Origin: Clostridiales bacterium
GTDB taxonomy: Bacteria > Bacillota > Clostridia > Christensenellales > Aristaeellaceae
Reading direction: 5' to 3'
DNA: 64,000 bases
Assembly (NCBI GenBank): GCA_004556155.1
Contig: SFIM01000003.1
Location: 82,526-146,525 of the forward strand
Under the pieces are notes generated by a model. It made no database searches. It saw only the letters and a program-made list of their open reading frames with translations, and had not been told where the DNA came from. Below, one piece after another: positions 15,827 through 24,207 of the stretch. The stretch's first letter is position 1; the number at the start of each line of letters is the position of its first letter. Made by a program: the position numbers and the translations under genes.

Positions 15827-15873
15827 AACACCCCCGGTTTGCTTCATTTAAGAAGCTGGCCGGGGGTGTTTTT
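15827..15873 (+). terminator. Rho-independent terminator
   Basis: An 11-pair stem (AACACCCCCGG and complement) with a long loop, followed by TTTTT. Confidence 0.9.
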
Positions 15874-15895
15874 GTAGATTTACGCTGGCTAAAGG

Positions 15896-15928
15896 ACGTT
15901 ACTTTCTTTTAGTAAAAGAAAGTAACGT
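15896..15928. repeat. Perfect hairpin repeat (CTTTCTTT type)
   Basis: Arms ACGTTACTTTCTTTT (15896-15910) and its exact complement (15914-15928) flank a three-base loop. It resembles the hairpins at 9589 and 42791 but has no inverted-repeat element attached. Confidence 0.65.
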
Positions 15929-15938
15929 TTTCCCGCAT

Positions 15939-16601
15939 TTATATGCAGCAAAACCGCATGCCGCCGCAGCCACCGCCGCAGCACAGGTTAAACAGCAGGC
16001 ACGTCAGGCAAGGGTTCTGGCACAGGCTTTGAACACCGCCAAAGTGCATGCCCTGCTGGCGGTAAGCCTGGCCGCCGCTGGTCATCTCCTGCAGGAAGGC
16101 CTGATACTCCGGATTGCCCGGCTCCATATTCACCGCCTGGCGCGCATAATTGAGCGCGGCAATATCATCCCCCAGACCCTGGCGCGCGCGGCCGCTCAGA
16201 TAAAACCATTCGGCAGTGTGCGCATCCATGCGGTTAAGCAGCTGCAGCGCCTCCATGTAGCGGCCAAAGCTCAGATATTGACGCACGGTGGAAAACTCCG
16301 GCGCGCCCTGCGCCTGGCCATAGCCCTGCTGATAGCCGAACCCGCCAAAGCCCGCGAAGGGATTATAATATCCCTGCGGCCCGGCGCTTTGCTGATAGGA
16401 GGAGGATGCGCGCCCGCCGTTTTTGCGCATGTCCATGATCTGGGCATAGGCCTCATTTACCTGCATCATCTTCTTTTCGGCCTCTTCGGAGCCGTTGTTG
16501 CGGTCAGGATGATACAGCTTGGCCATCTTGCGGTACGCGGCCTTCACCTCATCGTCCGTAGCGGAGGGAGAGATACCCAGCACCTGATACGGATCGGTCA
16601 T
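15939..16601 (-). CDS. J-domain (DnaJ-like) protein with cysteine-rich tail
   Basis: A 220-residue co-chaperone-like protein. The J-domain occupies residues 1-65 with the Hsp70-activating HPD triad at 31-33 ('KLYHPDRNNG'). A Gly/Tyr/Gln-rich linker follows, then a TPR-like helical region ('YMEALQLLNRM', 'IAALNYARQAV'). The last 25 or so residues hold eight cysteines ('CQNPCLTCLLFNLCCGG'), a short hydrophobic tail that may bind metal or a membrane. The ATG overlaps the stop of the upstream DUF5685 gene (ATGA), so the pair is co-translated. It lacks the classic DnaJ zinc finger. Confidence 0.88.
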   Translation of the reverse strand: MTDPYQVLGISPSATDDEVKAAYRKMAKLYHPDRNNGSEEAEKKMMQVNEAYAQIMDMRKNGGRASSSYQQSAGPQGYYNPFAGFGGFGYQQGYGQAQGAPEFSTVRQYLSFGRYMEALQLLNRMDAHTAEWFYLSGRARQGLGDDIAALNYARQAVNMEPGNPEYQAFLQEMTSGGQAYRQQGMHFGGVQSLCQNPCLTCLLFNLCCGGGCGGMRFCCI

Positions 16602-17431
16602 TGCTTCTTTTCCTTTCGTTTCTGCTGCAGATAGGCATACCGGCTCCACACGCCGGAATAGAGGATGTTGCGCAGCAGCGCGGCATCCTGCTCGATGGGC
16701 AGATAGTCAAAGGCTTCCACGCACTGCGCCATCTCCATATTCAGGATATCCGCCATGCGCGCTTCATAATCCTGCTCCTGATGCAGGGCGGTCAGCGGAT
16801 TAAAGCGCCCCGCCCGCACGTCCTGATCATAGTCCTCATAAGCGTCCATCAGATAGATAAAGCGGCCCAGCGCCGCGCCCATGCGCTCCAGCGCAGGGGC
16901 AAACACATCCTGCCGCCAGGCAAAGCACGCGCCCAGCATCTGCCCGGCCGGGCGGCACAACGCATCGATATCCTGACAGCGCTGCTTTTCCATTTCATCC
17001 AGCGCGTTCAGGCTGTCGCGCACCTTTTCGCACACCTCGGGATGCGCCTGACGCACCTGGCGATACGCGCGGCGCAGCGCGCGCAGGCCGATCTTGCCCC
17101 GCAGCGCGCCCTCATCCTGCGCGTCGTCCCGGCACTTATAATAGGCCAGCAGGATGTTCATGTCCGCCGCATAATCCGTGGCGGCGCTTTGCGTGTACGG
17201 GCGCTTTTTCAGGGGATGCAGCGGGCAGCGGAGCGCGCCCTGCGTCTCCTCCGGCTCGTACAGGGCTGACAGCAGCATGCTCAGGAAGGTCATATCGTTG
17301 CTCAGCGTCAGCCGTCCGGCGTCGCCATAGCGCGCCTTCAGCGCGCGGCACAGCCCGCAATAGCAGGCGCGAAAGCGCTGCTTTTCGCCTTCCTCCAGCG
17401 TCTGCGGATTGACCAGCACATACCCGAACAC
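16598..17431 (-). CDS. DUF5685 family protein
   Basis: A 277-residue helical protein of unknown function. The start 'MFGYVLVNPQTLEEGEKQRF' and 'YCGLCRALKARYGDAGRL', followed by 'CPLHPLKKRP', match what I recall of DUF5685, including conserved cysteines (CxxC near residues 24-27) that probably bind a metal. It is coupled to the J-domain gene by a four-base overlap; the pairing suggests that the J-protein recruits Hsp70 to this protein or its complex. It is preceded by an AT-rich promoter region near 17440-17510. Confidence 0.8.
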   Translation of the reverse strand: MFGYVLVNPQTLEEGEKQRFRACYCGLCRALKARYGDAGRLTLSNDMTFLSMLLSALYEPEETQGALRCPLHPLKKRPYTQSAATDYAADMNILLAYYKCRDDAQDEGALRGKIGLRALRRAYRQVRQAHPEVCEKVRDSLNALDEMEKQRCQDIDALCRPAGQMLGACFAWRQDVFAPALERMGAALGRFIYLMDAYEDYDQDVRAGRFNPLTALHQEQDYEARMADILNMEMAQCVEAFDYLPIEQDAALLRNILYSGVWSRYAYLQQKRKEKKQ

Positions 17432-17517
17432 CCGTGATCCCTCCTTGCCGGGACGGCGGCCCTTTCTGGCCGCCGTCTATAGTATAACGCGAAAATATAA
17501 AGTAACTATAAACAAAT

Positions 17518-18381
17518 TTAGAACTCAATCACCATGCCATCGTAGGATATGATAAATCCGGGCAGCAAGGCCTGCATATCCGCATAGGGACGCACACCAT
17601 TGTGGGAGAAATGATTGGCCACAAAGATGGTCTTATCATCCGCCGCGCCACGCTGCTTCAGCTGCTCACGGCACTTGAGATCCTCAGCATAGCCCATATG
17701 GCCTACGCTCTTGGGCGCGTTACCGCCATAGGTGCAGTCCAGCGTAACCAGATCCAGACGCTTGCTGGCCAGGAAGTCCAGATCTTCGGCCGTAAAGCCC
17801 GCGCAGTCGTGTGCGTACAGCAGGCGCTTTCCATCCTTTTCAATCAGGTAAATGAATGCCTGCTCCATGCGGGAATAGGTTTTGCCCTCAAAGGTAACCA
17901 GATTCTCCTGCGGCGGATTGGGCTCGCGATGCAGATAATGCACTGCCTGCAGAGGCGTTACCTGATAGCCCTCGATCTCCACCGTTTCAAAGGCGGTCAG
18001 CTGCTGAAAGCCGATGCGCGCGCTCAGGCGGGGAGCAATCTTCTTGCCCACGGCAGCGTTGCCATACACCGTCAGCATGCGCTCATCCGTCAGATGAGAA
18101 AAGCTCGGCTGGCGATAGCCCAGCTCGTCCACCGCCAAATGATCGGGGTGCGAGTGCGTAACCAGCAGCGTGTGCACGCGGGTATAATCCAGATGGTTCG
18201 CCAGCATCTGCGCATAGGAATCGGGGCCAAAATCGATTTTGATCACATCGTCCAGCATTGCGCCCGCGCGCATGCGGATTTCCTTGCCGCCGGTCTTATA
18301 GGCATACTGGCAGGCAGGACAATTACAAAACAGCGCCGGAATCCCCTCCGCCGCCGAGGTACCGAGAAATTGAAGCTTCAT
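17518..18381 (-). CDS. MBL-fold metallo-hydrolase, PhnP-like
   Basis: A 287-residue metal-dependent hydrolase. The zinc-binding motif 'HSHPDH' is at residues 76-81, and 'YAHDCAG' and 'VANHFSHNG' supply further ligands. The N-terminal 'CNCPAC' (residues 19-24) next to 'FLGTSAAEGIPA' is typical of the PhnP/PqqB branch, where cysteines bind a structural zinc. PhnP itself opens cyclic ribose phosphate in phosphonate breakdown, but no other phn gene is nearby, so the substrate is open. It is a single gene with AAGGAGG in front. Confidence 0.88.
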   Translation of the reverse strand: MKLQFLGTSAAEGIPALFCNCPACQYAYKTGGKEIRMRAGAMLDDVIKIDFGPDSYAQMLANHLDYTRVHTLLVTHSHPDHLAVDELGYRQPSFSHLTDERMLTVYGNAAVGKKIAPRLSARIGFQQLTAFETVEIEGYQVTPLQAVHYLHREPNPPQENLVTFEGKTYSRMEQAFIYLIEKDGKRLLYAHDCAGFTAEDLDFLASKRLDLVTLDCTYGGNAPKSVGHMGYAEDLKCREQLKQRGAADDKTIFVANHFSHNGVRPYADMQALLPGFIISYDGMVIEF

Positions 18382-18539
18382 TCTAACAGCCTCCTTCGTA
18401 TAATCGTGTTGATTATACCGTTTTGGCCCCCGCCGGTCAAGTCTTGCCCGCCGACGGTCTAAATTTCGCCTGCTTTGTTCATGTTAGGTTGACAAAAGCG
18501 TGGTATAATATGGGTGACGATATAGAGGAGGCCGCCGTT

Positions 18540-18953
18540 ATGAATTTCTGGCAGCGCATGAAAGATTCCCTGACCCGCTGGATGTACGGCCGCTATGGGG
18601 CCGATCAGCTTTCCCGCGTGATCCTGTACGCCAGCCTGTTTTTGCTGTTCGTATCCTTCTTTACGGGGCTGCTGTTGCCCTTTTATCTGTCCATCGCGGG
18701 CTATGGCTGGATGATCTTCCGCATGTTCTCGCGCAACCTGCAAAAGCGCGCGCATGAGAACGAAATCTACCTGCAGAAGACCAACAAATGGCGCACCAGC
18801 CTGCACCAGGCGCGCGTGCGCTTTAAAAACCGCAAGCAATACAAATACTTTAAGTGCCCGCAGTGCGGCGTGCGCCTACGGCTGACGCGCGGCTGCGGCG
18901 AAAAGAACATTGTGTGCAGCCAGTGCAAGCACACCTTCCATGTAAAGGCCTGA
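18540..18953 (+). CDS. Membrane-anchored zinc-ribbon protein of unknown function
   Basis: A 137-residue protein. A hydrophobic hairpin near residues 27-58 ('VILYASLFLLFVSFFTGLLL' and following) is followed by a basic, helical linker and a C-terminal zinc ribbon ('CPQCGVRL' and 'CSQCKHTF'). The layout suggests a membrane-tethered nucleic-acid or protein binding domain facing the cytosol. The ATG follows AGAGGAGG; an extended -10 (TGGTATAAT, 18501-18509) lies 30 bases upstream. It is followed 14 bases later by another membrane protein gene. Confidence 0.72.
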   Translation: MNFWQRMKDSLTRWMYGRYGADQLSRVILYASLFLLFVSFFTGLLLPFYLSIAGYGWMIFRMFSRNLQKRAHENEIYLQKTNKWRTSLHQARVRFKNRKQYKYFKCPQCGVRLRLTRGCGEKNIVCSQCKHTFHVKA

Positions 18954-18967
18954 AAGGAGCTGTCCGC

Positions 18968-19705
18968 ATGAAGCCCTCCCAAACCCGCGCGCAAAAATGG
19001 ACGCGCGTGATTTACACGCTCGTCCTGCTCAGCTTTATCCTGCCGGTTGGTTATCTGATTTACCGCCTGATCTTCTGGGATGAGGCCGCCGCCCAGGCGC
19101 TGGAGCGCACGCGCGCAGATTACGCACTGATGCTGCTGCAGTGCCTGCTGGGCATCGTGGTGATTCACCTGCCCACCTTCCTGACCCGCCGTTTTCGCTT
19201 TGAGCTGCCGGCGGCGCTGTACATCATGTATATCCTGTTTCTGTACGGCGCAATCTTCCTGGGCGAGGTGCGTTCCTTCTACTACATGGTGCCGCACTGG
19301 GATGTATTTCTGCACGCTTTCAGCTCGCTGATGGCGGGCTCCTTTGGCTTTATGGTGGTGGCGCTGCTCAACCGCAACGAGCGCGTGCCCATCCACCTGT
19401 CCCCTTTCTTTGTGGCGCTGTTCGCCTTCTGCTTTGCCGTAACCATCGGCGCGGTATGGGAAATCTATGAATTTTCCTTTGACGGCCTGCTGGGCCTGAA
19501 CATGCAAAAATTCATGACCGGCGACGGCGAGGTGCTGGTAGGCCGCGCCGCCCTTACCGATACCATGAAGGATATCATCGTCGATTGCCTGGGTGCGCTC
19601 ACCGCCTCCGTGGCGGGCTATATCTCCCTGAAAAACGGCCGCGGCTGGGCCAGCGATATGATCGCCCAGCACAGCCAAAAACGCGATCAGAAAGGCGCAA
19701 AATAA
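18968..19705 (+). CDS. Multi-pass membrane protein, possibly DUF2238/YjdF-like
   Basis: A 245-residue integral membrane protein with about six hydrophobic segments. The stretch 'HWDVFLHAFSSLMAGSFG' followed later by 'GAVWEIYEFSFD' and 'DTMKDIIVDCLGAL' resembles the histidine/acidic pattern of the YjdF/DUF2238 family, whose function is unknown. The ATG follows AAAGGAG. It follows the zinc-ribbon membrane gene by 14 bases and is probably co-transcribed with it. The family assignment is from memory of the motif order only. Confidence 0.65.
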   Translation: MKPSQTRAQKWTRVIYTLVLLSFILPVGYLIYRLIFWDEAAAQALERTRADYALMLLQCLLGIVVIHLPTFLTRRFRFELPAALYIMYILFLYGAIFLGEVRSFYYMVPHWDVFLHAFSSLMAGSFGFMVVALLNRNERVPIHLSPFFVALFAFCFAVTIGAVWEIYEFSFDGLLGLNMQKFMTGDGEVLVGRAALTDTMKDIIVDCLGALTASVAGYISLKNGRGWASDMIAQHSQKRDQKGAK

Positions 19706-19789
19706 CGCACAAAGGTCAGGAAGAGAGAGGTGCGCGTTTCCATGAGGGCGTTCAATGGAAAATCCCGCATATGAATCTGGCTCCTGCGT

Positions 19790-20308
19790 TTGTTGATCAT
19801 CGCAGCTTTGTTGGCATGCGTCATCCTTGCATATCATCACTATATGTTCGGAAACATAAAAGTGAATAGGCAGTATATCACCAGTGAGAATTTGAATTTG
19901 ATTATAGAAAATCGTGAAAAGTTAATTCAAAGCGGTTTGTTTGATCCATGGGAAGGAAAGGTATATTTCGATATGGATCTGGTAAACCTGTGGCAATTTG
20001 AAAAGATGATATACCATTGTCCGGAAAACCCCAATATTTTATTTGCAATTTACTACCCTGAGGAGTTATGGTGGGAAAATTACTATCCTGATACGCATGT
20101 GCCTTATGATCCAACTGTTGGAGCTACTTATGAAAGAAACGGTTTCCCATCCATCTTTTATCAGCTTGGCAGGCGTGAAGATTGCACCTCGACCATTTGG
20201 GTTGACAACGGGCTCTGCCTTATATATGCAAAATTTCTGAATACAGATGGCACAGCCCGCGATTTCGACGCGATCATGAAGCAAATAATCGATACCGTTT
20301 CCCAGTAA
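19790..20308 (+). CDS. Signal-anchored protein of unknown function, 5' end disrupted
   Basis: A 172-residue open frame beginning with a hydrophobic anchor ('LLIIAALLACVILAYHHY') and a soluble outer part ('PWEGKVYFDMDLVNLWQF', 'YYPEELWWENYYPD'). The likely original start is ATG 19742, after GAGAGAGG, but a TGA at 19772-19774 interrupts that frame ('MRAFNGKSRI' stop 'IWLLRLL'). Translation may instead begin at the TTG at 19790, which has no clear ribosome site. The DNA is AT-rich compared with its neighbours, suggesting acquisition. No family was recognised. Confidence 0.5.
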   Translation: MLIIAALLACVILAYHHYMFGNIKVNRQYITSENLNLIIENREKLIQSGLFDPWEGKVYFDMDLVNLWQFEKMIYHCPENPNILFAIYYPEELWWENYYPDTHVPYDPTVGATYERNGFPSIFYQLGRREDCTSTIWVDNGLCLIYAKFLNTDGTARDFDAIMKQIIDTVSQ

Positions 20309-20430
20309 TGCACATTCTGCGGATATGGAACGCATCCGCCCGGAGGATTCTGATTGCCGCAGCCTGCCGCGAGAAGGCGCGGTCGTTCGCCTGTTCCAGG
20401 GGCGCTATCCTGATGATTTAGTGTGCAATT

Positions 20431-20467
20431 AAACAACAAAGCCGCGTACGCAATGATACGCGGCTTT
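20431..20467 (-). terminator. Rho-independent terminator (reverse strand)
   Basis: AAAGCCGCGTA (20438-20448) pairs with TACGCGGCTTT (20457-20467), with a GTTGTTT tract on the reverse strand. It ends the ABC transporter-GDPD operon. Confidence 0.85.
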
Positions 20468-20494
20468 GCCGTTTAATGGGACTTGTTTTTCGTC

Positions 20495-21370
20495 TTATTC
20501 TACGCCCAGGATTTTTTGCCGGTACTGATAAAGAATCGCGGGCCAGTCGGTCTGAATGATATCGATCTTCTTTTCAAACAGCTTGCCCCAGCCCAGCGCG
20601 GGATCCTGCAGGATGGACACGTCGTCGTCCAGCTTCGCATACAGCGGCTTGGTTCTCACGTCTCCCAGCGTAATGGCGTTTACCCAGGCGTACAGGTTTC
20701 TGTCGTGGATTTTCTGGATGCACGCATCGGAGAACAGATCCGTCTGCGCATCAAAGGCGATGATCTCGCAGCCCACAACATTCAGGTCGGGATAGCTCAG
20801 CGCCGCTTCCACATCCTCAAAGCTGTAGCAGATGGGCATGAACATATACTTAACCGGGTGGGCGTTCAACAGCTCATACGCCTCTTTGGCCTTCAGCGGC
20901 GCCTTGAGCACCACCTGATATTTGGCGTTGGGATAGCGATCCAGCACCTCCAGCAGCTGGGGGATGATGTTCCACGCGCGGTCAATATTCAGCAGCTCGC
21001 CATGCGAAAGGAAATCCAGCACCTCAGTCAGGCGGTTAATCCGCGCCGCGGTCGGCTCGTTGCAGGTGTTGATGGGATGGTAGGCTTCCACCTCTTTGGA
21101 GTCCATCTCGCGAATTCCCTTATCCACGCCAAACACGCGCTTTTCATTGCCGTCATGGAAGGAATACAGCACGCCGTCTGTGGTCGCGTTCACATCGGAT
21201 TCCACCATGTCCGCGCCCATTTGGAGCGCGGCGGCATATGCGCCGATGGTATTCTGGGTAATATTGCCGCCCCAGCTGCCGCGATGCACGGCGATCAGGC
21301 ATTTTTTCTGCGCCAGCTTTTGGCTCAGCGGCGTATTGATCTGCGCGTAGCGCGCTTGTCCAAGGGCCAT
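20495..21370 (-). CDS. Glycerophosphodiester phosphodiesterase (GDPD) family protein
   Basis: A 291-residue TIM-barrel hydrolase that splits glycerophosphodiesters into glycerol 3-phosphate and an alcohol. The catalytic 'AVHRG' is at residues 27-31, 'ITQNTIGAY' follows, the metal-binding 'ESDV' lies near 57-60, and 'YSFHDGN' near 71. The ATG at 21370 is preferred because GGAG lies eight bases upstream; a GTG at 21379 is too close. The permease stop falls between them, so it is the last gene of the ABC operon. No signal peptide is present, so it would act on imported material. This suggests that the transporter carries a phosphodiester, which is inference. Confidence 0.88.
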   Translation of the reverse strand: MALGQARYAQINTPLSQKLAQKKCLIAVHRGSWGGNITQNTIGAYAAALQMGADMVESDVNATTDGVLYSFHDGNEKRVFGVDKGIREMDSKEVEAYHPINTCNEPTAARINRLTEVLDFLSHGELLNIDRAWNIIPQLLEVLDRYPNAKYQVVLKAPLKAKEAYELLNAHPVKYMFMPICYSFEDVEAALSYPDLNVVGCEIIAFDAQTDLFSDACIQKIHDRNLYAWVNAITLGDVRTKPLYAKLDDDVSILQDPALGWGKLFEKKIDIIQTDWPAILYQYRQKILGVE

Positions 21371-21375
21371 ATCGA

Positions 21376-23097
21376 TCACTCCTTCATGTTGTCCCTGCCG
21401 CCGCGGCCATAAACCAGATACAGCACAACGGCGGAAATAATCATCATCAGTACGGCATAAACAAAGGTCAGCGCCATGCCGTTGGGGTTGTTCATATCAT
21501 TGGTCAGCGATTTAATCTGCACGCCCAGCGTCGGGTTCAGGGGATGATACAGGAACGCGGACATGTCATAGTCGCTGATCAGCGCGTTGAAATTCAGCGC
21601 CGCAATGGCCATCACGGTGGGCAGGATGACGGGGAAGATCACGCGGCGGAAGGTGTACATTTCGCCCGCGCCCAGGTTCTTGGAGGCGTCCTCCAGCGCG
21701 TCGTCCAGCGAGAAGAACGCGGCCTTGGTCATGCGCATGGTGAAGGGCAGCTTGATGATCACATAGCCGATCAGCAGGATCACCATCGTGCCCGTCAGCA
21801 CCTGGTTAAACATGTACGGGCGGCGCACGTTGAAGGCCATCATCAGGCCCAGGGCGATCATCGTGGTGGGCAGCAGCCAGGGAATCATCAGGCTGTATTC
21901 CAGCACGCTGGCAGACCTGGCCTTTTTATGCTTCTGGATATAGCGGCAGGCGACGACAACAATTACGCCGACAATGACCGCCGCCAGCGCGGAATACACA
22001 ATGCTGACCACAAACGGGCGATAGTTGCTCAGGCTTTGCAGCAGATACTTGTAGTTTTCCAGCGTAAAGGACGAGAGCGTCAGCGTGCGCGTGCCGATGG
22101 ATTTGCTGTCGGTAAAGGAGAACAGCACGATCAGCACGACCGGCAGGACATAGATCACAAACAGCACATAGGCATACACATGCGCCAGCACATTGAGGAC
22201 GGGGTTGGTGATCTTCTGCTTGACGATCTTGGTTTTTACCTTGGAAACGGACATGTAGTGCCCGCGCTTTTCAATCTGCGTCATGATGAACAGCAGCAGC
22301 ATCGTGGCAAAACCCAGCACCAGGGAAAGCAACGCCGCCAGATCCTTGGACGAAACCGTATCCGCAAACGTCTTGATCATCGGGTTGATCGTCTGGAATT
22401 CCGTGCCGCCAACCAGCATTGGCGCGCTCATGGCGGACAGGCCTGTAATGAACGTCAGGATGGTCACGGCGAACAGGCTGGGCAGCAGCACCGGCAGCAC
22501 AACGCGGCGCAGGATATAGAATTGACCCGCGCCCATATTGCGCGCCGCCTCCACCGTCTGAAAGTCCACCGAGCGCATGGCGTTGCGCAGGAAGATCATA
22601 TGGTTGGACGTGCAGCTGAAGGTCATCACAAACAGCACCGCGCCATAGCCCTGGAACCAGGAGGCATTCATATTCGGGAACACCTGCACAAGCAGCTTGG
22701 TCAAAAAGCCGCTGCTGCCATAGATGAACTTATAGCCGGACACCAGCGTGATGCCGCCGTAAATCAGCGTCGTCATGTAGCCCAGGCGCAGGATGTTCGC
22801 ACCCTTGATATCAAAGTACTCCGTCAAAAGCACCAGCGTGATGCCGACAAAGCCAACCGTAATGGAAAGCGTCGGCGCCAGGATGAACGAATTGCGCAGC
22901 GCTTTCATAGCGCGCTTGGATTTGAGCAGCTTGCGAATCGGCTCTGTCGAGAAGTTACCGTCCGCAAAGAAAACCGTTTTAAGCAAATTCAGGTTTGGCA
23001 AAACCAGGCAGGCCAGAATAAACCAGGCGAAAAACAGAAACATCAGCGCCTTGCCTGGTGTGATTCTGATTTTCTTGCGCCTCATATTGATTGTCAT
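21376..23097 (-). CDS. Iron/phosphonate-type ABC transporter permease (two fused permease domains)
   Basis: A 573-residue membrane protein with about 12 hydrophobic segments in two homologous halves, like FbpB and 2-aminoethylphosphonate permeases. Each half has an EAA loop: 'VEAARNMGAGQFYILRRVVLP' (near 180) and 'EDASKNLGAGEMYTFRRVIFP' (near 480). One polypeptide thus supplies the whole channel. It lies 12 bases after the ATPase gene and overlaps the region where GDPD starts. Substrate choice between ferric iron, phosphonates and phosphodiesters is not readable from the permease. Confidence 0.92.
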   Translation of the reverse strand: MTINMRRKKIRITPGKALMFLFFAWFILACLVLPNLNLLKTVFFADGNFSTEPIRKLLKSKRAMKALRNSFILAPTLSITVGFVGITLVLLTEYFDIKGANILRLGYMTTLIYGGITLVSGYKFIYGSSGFLTKLLVQVFPNMNASWFQGYGAVLFVMTFSCTSNHMIFLRNAMRSVDFQTVEAARNMGAGQFYILRRVVLPVLLPSLFAVTILTFITGLSAMSAPMLVGGTEFQTINPMIKTFADTVSSKDLAALLSLVLGFATMLLLFIMTQIEKRGHYMSVSKVKTKIVKQKITNPVLNVLAHVYAYVLFVIYVLPVVLIVLFSFTDSKSIGTRTLTLSSFTLENYKYLLQSLSNYRPFVVSIVYSALAAVIVGVIVVVACRYIQKHKKARSASVLEYSLMIPWLLPTTMIALGLMMAFNVRRPYMFNQVLTGTMVILLIGYVIIKLPFTMRMTKAAFFSLDDALEDASKNLGAGEMYTFRRVIFPVILPTVMAIAALNFNALISDYDMSAFLYHPLNPTLGVQIKSLTNDMNNPNGMALTFVYAVLMMIISAVVLYLVYGRGGRDNMKE

Positions 23098-23109
23098 AGA
23101 CGCGCCTCC

Positions 23110-24120
23110 TCAATACACCATCAGGTCGTCCGGCTTGATGAAAACGCTTACCTCTTCGCCCGTCTCAAAATACTTGGTGCCGTCGTTCTTTTCAATCGAC
23201 TTTACCGTCTGGCCGCACAGCGAAAGGGTGTACTTGATGTAAAGCCCATAGTATTCGCGGCTGACCACCTTGGCCTTAAACGAGGCGAAGCCAGAGGCTG
23301 CCGGCATATTGACGTGCACGCGCTCCAGGCGCACATAGGAGGCCTTCTTGGGGTCGAGCGCCGCGCCGGTCTGGGCGGCAATTTCGCTCAGCAGCTGCGG
23401 CTGCACCTTGTTGATATCGCCAATGAAATTGCAGACAAACTCGGTCTTGGAGTGGTTGTAGATTTCGTTGGGCGCGCCGATCTGCTCGATCACGCCGTTA
23501 TTAAACACCGCAATGCAGTCAGACAGCGTCAGCGCTTCCTCCTGATCGTGCGTGACGTAAACGGTGGTGATGCCGAAATTCTTCTGCATTTCCTTCAGCT
23601 CGCCGCGCAGCTGAACGCGCAGCTTGGCGTCCAGGTTACTCAGCGGCTCATCCAGGCAGATGATCGCCGGGTTGTTAACCAGCGCACGGGCAATGGCGAC
23701 GCGCTGCTGCTGGCCGCCCGAAAGCTCGGCCACCTTGCGTATCAGCTGCTTGTCGCTCAGCTCCACCTTTTTGCCCATTTCGCGGACGCGGCGGTCGATA
23801 TCGGTTTTATTCACCTTGTTTACGCGCAGGCCGAAGGCGATATTTTCATAAACGCTCATCGTCGGGAACAGGGCATAATTCTGGAACACCATGCCGATAT
23901 TGCGTTTTTCCACCGGCATGTCGGTGATATCCTTGCCCTTAACGACCACGCGGCCCTGGGTGGGCTTGATGAAGCCGGTGATGGTACGCAGCGTGGTGGT
24001 TTTTCCGCATCCGGAGGGGCCTAAGAAAGTATAAAACTGTCCCTCCTGGACGTGAATGTTGATGTCCTTCAGCGCCGTAAAATCGCCGAACTTTACTTCG
24101 ATTCCCGTCAAATTAATCAT
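23110..24120 (-). CDS. Iron/polyamine/phosphonate-type ABC transporter ATP-binding protein
   Basis: A 336-residue ATPase. Walker A 'GPSGCGKTT' lies near residues 34-42, the Q-loop at 'MVFQNYALFP', the signature 'LSGGQQQRVA' near 133, Walker B 'IICLDEPLSNLD' near 153, and the H-loop in 'YVTHDQ'. Residues after about 235 form a TOBE-type regulatory domain ('VRLERVHV', 'FIKPDDLMVY'). The ATG at 24120 has GGGGAAG at suitable spacing; a GTG at 24135 is an alternative. A strong hairpin separates it from the binding-protein gene, so it may be made at a lower level. Confidence 0.93.
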   Translation of the reverse strand: MINLTGIEVKFGDFTALKDINIHVQEGQFYTFLGPSGCGKTTTLRTITGFIKPTQGRVVVKGKDITDMPVEKRNIGMVFQNYALFPTMSVYENIAFGLRVNKVNKTDIDRRVREMGKKVELSDKQLIRKVAELSGGQQQRVAIARALVNNPAIICLDEPLSNLDAKLRVQLRGELKEMQKNFGITTVYVTHDQEEALTLSDCIAVFNNGVIEQIGAPNEIYNHSKTEFVCNFIGDINKVQPQLLSEIAAQTGAALDPKKASYVRLERVHVNMPAASGFASFKAKVVSREYYGLYIKYTLSLCGQTVKSIEKNDGTKYFETGEEVSVFIKPDDLMVY

Positions 24121-24149
24121 AGCGATCTTCCCCACTTATCGTCTCAAAT

Positions 24150-24184
24150 GTAAAACGGGGCAAGGGCATAGCAAGCCCTTGCCC
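24150..24184 (-). terminator. Intra-operon hairpin between binding protein and ATPase
   Basis: GGGGCAAGGGC (24157-24167) pairs perfectly with GCCCTTGCCCC (24174-24184) and is followed on the reverse strand by GTTTTA. Such hairpins often let binding protein exceed transporter by partial termination. Confidence 0.7.
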
Positions 24185-24207
24185 CAGGAATAACCCGTTC
24201 TTTTATC

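Noticed and set aside
18489..18509. TTGACA and TATAAT before the zinc-ribbon membrane gene
   Set aside because: They are only nine bases apart, so they cannot form one sigma-A promoter; the extended -10 alone is the better reading.
21544..24024. An 826-codon open frame on the forward strand
   Set aside because: It lies opposite the permease and ATPase genes, is rich in His, Gln and Arg as antisense frames of GC-rich genes are, and has no ribosome site or family match.
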